Source of the DNA: Bacteroides sp. | GTDB taxonomy: Bacteria > Bacteroidota > Bacteroidia > Bacteroidales > SM23-62 | Assembly (NCBI GenBank): GCA_011053095.1 | Contig: DRHS01000212.1 | Span: forward strand, 1 to 47,978 | Reading direction: 5' to 3' | Length of the DNA: 47,978 nucleotides | Part shown: positions 41,271 to 47,978 of the stretch, in pieces | How positions within the stretch are numbered: the first letter of the stretch is position 1 | Layout: each line of letters opens with the position of its first letter | Notes under the pieces: generated by a model | Seen by the model: the letters and a program-made list of their open reading frames with translations, nothing else | Database searches by the model: none | What the model was told of the DNA's origin: nothing | Position numbers and translations under genes: made by a program

Positions 41271-42143
41271 TCATTGGTTTATCTCCAGCCAGAATGACCC
41301 GCCATGCCGTTCCACTCCTTGAAGATTGGGATGTTTCCAAAAGAGATCAAGGATCATACTTAATTCCTGGTCCACGGAGATGAAATAGTTAGGGAGCAGG
41401 ATTTGGAATTTTTCAGGATTGGCAAGCAGGTACATCGCAAGACCATACTGCTCGGAATAATAACGGTCACACATATCCTGAGGGTAATCATAAGGCAGGT
41501 ATATGTCGTGAAGGTGAACGATGACTCCCTTTTTTAATGTAGGAAGCACTTCCAGGAAGAATACAAGAGAGTCGGAATTAGGAAGGATCCGGTGTGAGTT
41601 ATCAATAAACAAAATGTCTCCTGCTTCCAGGCTGAGCAGAAAATCTGAATCAATATCTTCAAACGGTTGCCGGATAATTTTATCGGCTAGGCTGTCAATC
41701 TCTGTCCGCGGGTAAGGATCAATGGATATTATTTCTGTTTTAAGTGCATTATCGTTTTTTGATTTATAGGCAACTTTTGTGGAAGTTCCGGACCCTACCT
41801 CAACGTAGTGTGATGGGTTGATCTCAGCTAACATAGTATAGATCCCGATTATGTCCAGTCCGGGTAAAAATCCATTGTTCCATGCAGGCATTCCGGAATT
41901 TTCTTCCTCACCTCTTTTTTTGATCGACTGGATCTGGGTTATATAGCGAAATGCCTTTTCGAGGGTATCCTTATAACGCTCCCTCCCCTCACTGATGATA
42001 TTGAACAAACCCTCATGCGGGGGCTTCCCATGTCCGTAACGTGGACTGAAATTGACCCGGTAGTCAAGGTAAAGATTCTGGTATTTCGGAGAAAGGGATT
42101 TGTAAAGATTTCTAAGTATTGCCATAGGGATGAATTTAGACAT
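41271..42143 (-). CDS. Class I SAM-dependent methyltransferase (Methyltransf_24-like)
   Basis: 290 residues. The SAM-binding loop is HYVEVGSGTSTKVAYKS. The acidic residue of the second strand is in TEIISIDPYPRTEID, and the later strand is AGDILFIDNSHRI followed by VIVHLHDIYLP. This pattern resembles the Methyltransf_24 family, found in surface glycan and antibiotic clusters. The substrate is unknown. ATG at 42143 is used; an internal ATG at 42125 is possible. It is divergent from the polytopic protein gene at 42219. Confidence 0.78.
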   Translation of the reverse strand: MSKFIPMAILRNLYKSLSPKYQNLYLDYRVNFSPRYGHGKPPHEGLFNIISEGRERYKDTLEKAFRYITQIQSIKKRGEEENSGMPAWNNGFLPGLDIIGIYTMLAEINPSHYVEVGSGTSTKVAYKSKNDNALKTEIISIDPYPRTEIDSLADKIIRQPFEDIDSDFLLSLEAGDILFIDNSHRILPNSDSLVFFLEVLPTLKKGVIVHLHDIYLPYDYPQDMCDRYYSEQYGLAMYLLANPEKFQILLPNYFISVDQELSMILDLFWKHPNLQGVERHGGSFWLEINQ

Positions 42144-42218
42144 TTTTCCCGCTGATCCACACGGAATCTCTAATATATGAATTCATTGTTTATCTTTATA
42201 ATGTAAACCTATTTTACA

Positions 42219-43817
42219 ATGAAATCCAGCAAATTCATGAGTTTTATTAACTCAGGGGAAACTCCAAGAGCAGTAATAATTTTCCTCCTTATTTTTTATC
42301 TCGGTTCGAATTTTACGCACCGGAACTGGATAAGGGATGAAGGTCCGATACGCGGAGTCATTAAATGGGATATCATTTCCTATTATGCCTACTTGCCGGC
42401 CGTTTTTATTTACCATGACCTCAGCTTTGACTTCACAAAAAACCCTGATTTCGTGAATGATAATAAATTCTGGTACCAGGAGACCGAAATCGGGAAGAAT
42501 GTGATTATCACCTCCATGGGGATGTCTTACCTTTACGCCCCATTCTTTTTTATAGCCCATACCCTGGCCCCGGTATTCAATGAACCGCAGGATGGTTTTC
42601 AGTCAATATATCAGTTTTTCCTCGTATTCAGTGCCCTATTTTACCTGGCACTTGGGCTATATTGTCTTTGGAAGTTATTATCCCGCTATTTCCCGCCTGG
42701 CGTTACTGCTCTGAGTATGTTACTGATTGGGATCGGGACCAATCTTTACTACTACAGCACACATGAGGCTGCTCTTTCACATTCCTACAGTTTTTCGTTG
42801 ATCTGTGCGTTGTTCCTGGTCGTGACCAAATGGTATGACAGTCCGGACTGGAAACGAAGCCTGCTCCTGGGATTTCTGTATGGTCTGATTGTCCTTATCC
42901 GTCCTTCGAATGTACTCCTTCTGGTTCCAATCACATTCTGGGGAGTAGGTAACCTAAAGGGATTATGGGTAAGACTAAGGTTTCTTCTGAGATCCACACC
43001 CCTGATAGTCCTCATGCTGGCAGCATTCCTGGTCCCCTGGATTCCCCAATTCCTATACTGGAAAGAGGTTACCGGGATGTACCTATATAATTCCTACAAC
43101 ACGGTCGGATCTGCCTTTTATTTTGGGAATCCCCACATACTTGATTTTCTTATATCCTATCGCAAGGGCTGGTTCCTCTATACCCCGATAATGCTATTCG
43201 CCGGGCTGGGCTTTATTCCCCTTTCCCGGATGCATAGAGGATTATTCTATCCCCTGCTTGTATACATAGTGATTGTGATTTATGTGCTAAGTTCCTGGTG
43301 GTCCTGGTGGTATGGTGGATGCTTCGGTATGAGATCCATGATTGATATGTCTGGGCTAATGGCCATTCCCCTGGCTGCACTGATTTTGGCAGCCAGAAAG
43401 CAATTGCGAATCAGGCGGATTATCCTGGGTTGGATATTTACCTTCCTGGTTTTTCTGAATATTTTCCAGACTTACCAGTACAAAGCAGTGTTAATCCACC
43501 ACGTGGGGATGACCAAAACTTCCTATTGGACCATATTTCTTAGGGCTAATGACCGTTACGGTTACTGGCAGAACCTTTCTGAACCGGATTATGAATTGGC
43601 ACGGAAGGGCATCTATGTTTATTACCCGATTATCGGGAAAGATGAGAGGCTGCTTGAGATGAATGAAGAGGAAGGCAGGGAATACGTACTCTATAATTTG
43701 AGGAAGGAACGCAGGCTTATAAGGGATATTAAGCGGTATGCAAACCGTAATGATATCAGCAATGTCGAAGCCCTGGACATTGTGGTTGACCGGGCCTACC
43801 AGCGCCTGACAGAATGA
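42219..43817 (+). CDS. Polytopic membrane protein, glycosyltransferase GT-C-like
   Basis: 532 residues with about eleven transmembrane helices and a soluble C-terminal tail (about 450-532, rich in Arg and Glu). After the first helix comes an acidic outer loop, NWIRDEGPIRGVIKWDIISYY, with Asp residues placed as in GT-C glycosyltransferases, which use lipid-linked sugars. Later loops carry YYYSTHEAALSHSYSF and SSWWSWWYGGCFGMRS. Overall it resembles large Bacteroidetes membrane proteins annotated as family 39-like glycosyltransferases. I cannot name the acceptor. Confidence 0.6.
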   Translation: MKSSKFMSFINSGETPRAVIIFLLIFYLGSNFTHRNWIRDEGPIRGVIKWDIISYYAYLPAVFIYHDLSFDFTKNPDFVNDNKFWYQETEIGKNVIITSMGMSYLYAPFFFIAHTLAPVFNEPQDGFQSIYQFFLVFSALFYLALGLYCLWKLLSRYFPPGVTALSMLLIGIGTNLYYYSTHEAALSHSYSFSLICALFLVVTKWYDSPDWKRSLLLGFLYGLIVLIRPSNVLLLVPITFWGVGNLKGLWVRLRFLLRSTPLIVLMLAAFLVPWIPQFLYWKEVTGMYLYNSYNTVGSAFYFGNPHILDFLISYRKGWFLYTPIMLFAGLGFIPLSRMHRGLFYPLLVYIVIVIYVLSSWWSWWYGGCFGMRSMIDMSGLMAIPLAALILAARKQLRIRRIILGWIFTFLVFLNIFQTYQYKAVLIHHVGMTKTSYWTIFLRANDRYGYWQNLSEPDYELARKGIYVYYPIIGKDERLLEMNEEEGREYVLYNLRKERRLIRDIKRYANRNDISNVEALDIVVDRAYQRLTE

Positions 43818-44036
43818 ACATTTGATCGCAACATTTAGTAAACTACCTGATCCGGAACACACAGCCGCAGTGGAGACCATAACAATCAGAGGAAAATACG
43901 GTTTTCCCGGTCGTGCTCAATAGGGCGCACAGAGAAAACAGCATATTTGATTAAAACACAAGCATTTAGGCTATTTTTATTTTATGGTTACTGTAACTGT
44001 CTATCATAGGCTAAGAGAAAAGATCGAAGCTAATTT

Positions 44037-44453
44037 CTAAAATGGGTGTTTTTTTCGGAAAACAGGAAAGAATTTCCAGGAAAAGATATCTTTTTCCTGG
44101 CCGATCTCGAGGCTGTCCATTATCTCCAAGGATTGGTGGTATTTCTGCAGCATAATCAGCTCGGTATCCTGACTGTCGTATTCTTGGTCGACGATCTCCA
44201 GGTCCCAGGGAGAGGTTTTGCTATGGGCATTGAGCTTTATCATCAGGAGGATGTAAAAGTCGAGCTCTGTGTACTGGCTTGATTTCTTCTGAAGGAGCTC
44301 CTGAATTTTTTCCGAGGGTTTTTCGAGCATGGAGATAAGTACTGTATTGAGGATATCTTCTGTCTGGTCTGCTATTGAGGCAAGGATAGCATGGTAACGG
44401 GCGTAGTCGAGCCAGCGTTTATAACTTTTGGAGTAACTGTTTACAAGGGCATG
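44037..44453 (-). pseudogene. 5'-truncated sigma-like accessory protein gene
   Basis: Open for 138 codons, but without a start codon upstream; the first ATG is internal at 44330. The residues read YKRWLDYARYHAILASIAD, then DILNTVLISMLEKP and SSQYTELDFYILLMIKLNAHSKTSPW, like the N-terminal half of sigma-like proteins found in Bacteroidales mobile elements. The expected C-terminal HTH is missing: after IFSWKFFPVFRKKHPF the frame stops. A stop codon at its 5' edge belongs to an IS66-like remnant, so insertion or deletion probably removed the start. The family assignment is from memory and moderate. Confidence 0.45.
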
Positions 44454-44489
44454 CTACCTTTTTATGAAGTTGTGTCCTTCGAAGTTATT
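44454..44489 (-). mobile_element. C-terminal tip of an IS66-like transposase (degenerate)
   Basis: The minus strand encodes SNNFEGHNFIKR-stop. Eight of nine residues of NNFEGHNFI match NTFEGHNFI at the end of the IS66-like remnant at 47632-47859, with several synonymous base changes, so both derive from related transposase genes. The upstream part of the gene is not recognisable. Confidence 0.35.
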
Positions 44490-44577
44490 GGATAAATATG
44501 GTGGCTTATACGATATATGCCCGAATTCCCTAATTTAGAAGTTTCGGTGTTTCCATTGTTCCCTGACTGACTTATAA

Positions 44578-47547
44578 ATGGGTAAGAGTTCTAAATACAT
44601 TGATTACTTAATCATCCTGGGTGTACTGCTGACAGGCATGTGGCAACTGGTTTTTGGACAGGCGATGATGAAGTGGGATATAATGGACCTTTATCTTCCC
44701 AATAATAACTTCGTTACAGAAGCTCTGAACAACGGAAAACTGCCATTATGGAATCCATTTGTTAATTCCGGGTTTTCGCAAATGGGAGATCCCGCCACAT
44801 GGTATCCTATTAGCTGGCTGCTTGGCTTTATTTTCAGGTACAACCTGAATACAGTGCATTTCGAATTCCTGATGCATTTATATATAGCCGGGATAGGCCT
44901 TTATAAAATAGGAGAATCAAAACAGTTTTCACGTGTAACCCGCATTGTCCTGGCTGTTGCATATATGTTTTCAGGCTTTTTCATAGGGAATGCACAGCAT
45001 ATGACCTGGGTGGTCAGTGCTGCCTGGTTTCCCTGGGTAATCTATTATTTTACAAGGTTACAAAGCAATCCCGGGACCAGTGTTAGCATGAAGCTCTCAC
45101 TGGTGTTGTTCCTGATGCTGACAGGTGGCTATCCGGGACTTTTCATTTCAACTGGGTATTTGCTTGGTGGCTATCTTATTTATTACCTCAGCGTTTCAAT
45201 CAGGAATAGGCAATATGATTTGCTGAAAAAGCAAACCTTATTTCTGATGGCATCTGTCGCCGTATTTTTAGTTCTCAGCGCAGTCGCCATATATTCGGCA
45301 TTTTATGTTGCTCCATTAGTGACAAGGGGAGGGGGACTGGAATATGCGGATGAGGCAGGCGGAATATTAATGGGATCAATGCCGCCAAAAGCACTATTAT
45401 CATTCATTTATCCCCTTGCCACTGCAAAAAATGACATGGATTTCTGGGGTACTGACTTCTCTATGCTGAATAGTTACTTTGGTATTTGTTCCCTGGTATT
45501 GTTGATTTTTATCAATACCATAAAAAAAATTCCCAGAGAAATCAGGTATTATACGCTTATTGGCATTTTCTTTCTCCTGTTATCCATGGCAGAAGTATTT
45601 CCTTTTCGGAAATGGCTGCTGGTTTTGCCTTTCATGGATCTTTTCAGGTTTTCATCATTGTTTCGTTTGTTCTATATTTTCTTTTTTCTGATCGTTTCCG
45701 GGCATGCACTTGAAATAATTTTCAGGGATTTAAGGATACGGGCAAGATTCTTTAATTTTGTGATTGGATTTTCCATTGTCCTTCTGGCTGTTAATGTATC
45801 CGTTTTATTCATGATAGATGAATGGAACTTCAGGGAGATATTTTCGGAGGACTGGACATTCTTTCTGAACAAGGCTGGTATCAAAGAAAGAATTTTTCTT
45901 CAAGGCTGTATTGCGGTTTCCGTCCTGCTTCTAATGGCATTTATTATCAGACAGAAACAAATAGGCCGGGCAAATTTTTCACTCCTCGTTCTGCTTCTTT
46001 TATCTGCGGATTTGATCATCTCCGTCCAGTTAAATGCGAATTCCACCGTAATCACAGATTTTCATCCCGGGAGAATAAATAAAAGTTTTAAGGTTCTTCC
46101 TTCTACTTATCCCATTCCTTCACTTGCCGTTAATTCCTCCGAAAATAATGATGCAAATCTGAATCCCACAATCCCTGGTCTATGGAAGAACCTCGGTGTT
46201 TATCATAAACTGCCATCCTCTGACGGAAGATCTGACTATGGATATATAAATCAGAGCAATGCTCTCAGGAATGGGACCTATGATGCTATCATAGATAATC
46301 CGCTTCTGTTTATGGCCAATGAAATCTCAGAAATGGGCATTGTGGACACTGCCTCCATTAACCCTTACTCCAGCCGGAACATAGGAATCATGGATTTCGA
46401 CAATAACGGGTTTGAAGTGCGACTCGCTATCGATAACCCAGGCTACCTTGTTTGCCTGCAGAATTACCATCCGGATTGGGAAGTGATTGATAATGATAAA
46501 AAACTTGAGGTGATCAGGGTAAATGAAACCTTTATGGCTGTAAAGATCGAAAAAGGAAAACATGATATCCGGTTCAGGTTCTCCCCGGACAGGGTAATAT
46601 ATTTCGCATGGATCAGTATTGTCTCCTGGCTGGGACTGATATTGTTTTTAGCAGTTTCCTCCCTCCGTACAGGGAAAAAGGATGCATTTTTTCTTTCCCT
46701 GGCTCTACTGGTAGCATTATCCCTGATATTTCTGGGGATTCGTATTGTCCGGCAGGAAGACTCCAGGTATTACGAAAAGCTGAAGTCGAAAATCAAACAG
46801 GAGTCCAACGGCAATATGGAATCTGCCTTGCAGATCCTTAACGTTGACAGGCCTTCCGAGATCACAGATCCGGGTTCAGATACTAAACTGGTAAGTATTG
46901 ATGTAAGAGAAGATATTGCAGAATTAATCTCATTACTTGAAGAGGATGAACAGGATCATCTGTTCTATGGTCACGTAAATAAAATACGATATCCTTTCGT
47001 CGATTACATAATTGAGGATTATTATCCCGGTATATCTGAGATCAACAATATGGGCAATGCCTATTGGATTTTGGCAACCAGGAATCCAAAGGAACAGAAA
47101 CAAAACATTGAATCATTCAATGGATTTGAAGGAGAAGTCCCTTTGTGGAATCTGAAACCTGAGGCAATGGATTCCCTGGTTTCATTTTCAGGCAGTACAA
47201 GTTTCAGGTTTGATACCAATATGTCTTTCAGCTCAACATATCGGAACAATTACTCTGATTTCATAAAGTCTCCGAAAAAGGCTGTATTCGTTTCTGTAGC
47301 TGTTAAAAGCGAATCAGAAATTAATTCCTATCTGGTTTTTCAGGTTAACAGGGGAGGAGAGATTATAGAGTATGTTGCCGAGGGATTTGAAAAATTTTAT
47401 ATTCCGGGTCAGACATGGTATAAGGCATTCCTGTTAGCTGAAATTGAATACAGAGACATCAGGCCGGATGATTTGATCTCGGTTTATGTCTGGAATCCGG
47501 ACGGATATGCTTTCTGGATAGATGAAATTACATTAAAATCTTATTAG
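44578..47547 (+). CDS. YfhO-like giant membrane protein with C-terminal soluble domain
   Basis: 989 residues. Eleven or twelve N-terminal transmembrane helices begin after MGKSSKYIDYLIILGVLLTG. The first outer loop, MKWDIMDLYLPNNNFVTEAL, then NGKLPLWNPFVNSGF and GDPATWYPISW, is the signature of the YfhO/GT-C family, linked to glycosylation of envelope polymers. An outer domain (about 490-670) ends with helices near 680-700 and 705-725. A further 260 residues follow, the last 140 (FNGFEGEVPLWN to the end) looking like a beta-sandwich of carbohydrate-binding type. That extension is not usual in YfhO. IS66-like remnants flank the gene. Confidence 0.75.
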   Translation: MGKSSKYIDYLIILGVLLTGMWQLVFGQAMMKWDIMDLYLPNNNFVTEALNNGKLPLWNPFVNSGFSQMGDPATWYPISWLLGFIFRYNLNTVHFEFLMHLYIAGIGLYKIGESKQFSRVTRIVLAVAYMFSGFFIGNAQHMTWVVSAAWFPWVIYYFTRLQSNPGTSVSMKLSLVLFLMLTGGYPGLFISTGYLLGGYLIYYLSVSIRNRQYDLLKKQTLFLMASVAVFLVLSAVAIYSAFYVAPLVTRGGGLEYADEAGGILMGSMPPKALLSFIYPLATAKNDMDFWGTDFSMLNSYFGICSLVLLIFINTIKKIPREIRYYTLIGIFFLLLSMAEVFPFRKWLLVLPFMDLFRFSSLFRLFYIFFFLIVSGHALEIIFRDLRIRARFFNFVIGFSIVLLAVNVSVLFMIDEWNFREIFSEDWTFFLNKAGIKERIFLQGCIAVSVLLLMAFIIRQKQIGRANFSLLVLLLLSADLIISVQLNANSTVITDFHPGRINKSFKVLPSTYPIPSLAVNSSENNDANLNPTIPGLWKNLGVYHKLPSSDGRSDYGYINQSNALRNGTYDAIIDNPLLFMANEISEMGIVDTASINPYSSRNIGIMDFDNNGFEVRLAIDNPGYLVCLQNYHPDWEVIDNDKKLEVIRVNETFMAVKIEKGKHDIRFRFSPDRVIYFAWISIVSWLGLILFLAVSSLRTGKKDAFFLSLALLVALSLIFLGIRIVRQEDSRYYEKLKSKIKQESNGNMESALQILNVDRPSEITDPGSDTKLVSIDVREDIAELISLLEEDEQDHLFYGHVNKIRYPFVDYIIEDYYPGISEINNMGNAYWILATRNPKEQKQNIESFNGFEGEVPLWNLKPEAMDSLVSFSGSTSFRFDTNMSFSSTYRNNYSDFIKSPKKAVFVSVAVKSESEINSYLVFQVNRGGEIIEYVAEGFEKFYIPGQTWYKAFLLAEIEYRDIRPDDLISVYVWNPDGYAFWIDEITLKSY

Positions 47548-47631
47548 ACAGCTGCCTCTCGTAAAGACATGCCTTTACTGGTCGGGCTTTCCCCTTGGCT
47601 TCTTTTTAATTATTTATCCCGGGAAAGGTAA

Positions 47632-47859
47632 TTATTTAGCTGGGTATTCTTGAGTGATAAAATTATGTCCTTCAAAAGTATTGCATATTTCGGAGAAGAC
47701 TTTCTTGTTGTGTTTCCTGGCTGTAGATACAAACCCTTCAATACGGGCATAGATTTCTGCCCCGGAAACCGTGCGGAAGCCATTTGATATTTTCTGTTTA
47801 ACCTTTACAGACCTGATATCTCTTTCAGCCAGGTTATCACAACATTTGGATAATGGTTC
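47632..47859 (-). mobile_element. IS66-like transposase remnant (C-terminal 75 residues)
   Basis: Open frame on the minus strand ending at TAA (47634-47632). It carries the C-terminal signature of IS66-type DDE transposases: CCDNLAERDIRSVKVKQKIS, GFRTVSGAEIYARIEGFVST and ARKHNKKVFSEI. The rest of the gene is absent. Upstream the homology ends at 47860 exactly where a repeat array begins. It is not a functional transposase. The 84 bases between 47548 and 47631 show nothing I can support. Confidence 0.75.
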
Positions 47860-47940
47860 TTATCCCAACTTTTTTATTATCCCAACTTTTACTTTAAATG
47901 ATACATCCTCAAAGTTCTACGCCTAAGAAGTTGGGATAAT
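47860..47940. repeat. Direct and inverted repeat of TTATCCCAACTT at the transposase breakpoint
   Basis: TTATCCCAACTTTT occurs twice in direct orientation (47860-47873 and 47877-47890). A 13-base inverted copy, AAGTTGGGATAAT, lies at 47928-47940 and pairs with 47876-47888 across 39 bases. This could be the end of another inserted element or a small inverted-repeat element. The 38 bases that follow to the window edge are not interpretable. Confidence 0.6.
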
Positions 47941-47978
47941 ATTTAGTGATTATTCGTCCTATGGTCTTGTAAAACCAA

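Noticed and set aside
42303..42320. GGTTCGAAT resembling a tRNA T-loop
   Set aside because: No acceptor or anticodon stem around it; it lies in the coding sequence of the membrane protein at 42219.

Overview
The window comes from a bacterium of the phylum Bacteroidota (Bacteroidetes). It carries a complete alternative complex III, a caa3-type oxidase, type IX secretion cargo and PorV-like proteins, parA-parB followed by a DUF5683 gene, a TPR-CHAT protein next to an ECF sigma factor, and translation starts without clear Shine-Dalgarno sites. The lineage looks like an aerobic or facultative member of class Bacteroidia; I cannot place it more closely from sequence alone. No rRNA, tRNA or CRISPR array was seen.

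Layout. 1-560: the right end of an IS200/IS605 element with a tnpB that runs off the window. 640-2070: two small secreted proteins, each followed by a rho-independent terminator, and a 51-residue remnant of a CYTH-domain protein. 2073-9956 (minus): actABCDFE, encoding the quinol-oxidising alternative complex III. 10072-11372 (minus): thyA-folA. 11575-15268: an AI-2E-type permease, a short type IX secretion cargo protein, a UbiA-like membrane protein and a BASS-type transporter. 15313-16336 (minus): a lone receiver domain, an unknown helical protein and an unannotated 37-residue peptide with a GG motif. 16553-21313: a large TPR-CHAT caspase-like protein convergent with an ECF sigma factor/anti-sigma pair. 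21536-25817 (minus): SCO and the caa3 oxidase genes. 26111-27099 (minus): pssA-purS. 27138-32768: a PorV-like protein, cysE-cysK, a HAD phosphatase, a glutaminyl cyclase and a lipid kinase. 33036-41219 (plus): parA-parB-DUF5683, then a lytic transglycosylase, two SGNH proteins and an MBOAT acyltransferase. 41271-47547: a methyltransferase and two large polytopic membrane proteins. The last of these lies between two IS66-like remnants.

How the genes work together. Complex III (act) should pass electrons from menaquinol to the caa3 oxidase (cox), with SCO loading copper. The two operons are about 11.5 kb apart and share a TTCGGATAT-like motif upstream. The MBOAT and SGNH genes form a tight overlapping operon behind a transglycosylase, which suggests O-acetylation of peptidoglycan or another envelope glycan. 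The most interesting candidate system is the CHAT protease / ECF sigma / anti-sigma trio. Predicted topologies would let a periplasmic, membrane-tethered caspase-like protease act on the outer domain of a one-pass anti-sigma factor. This is inference and has not been tested.
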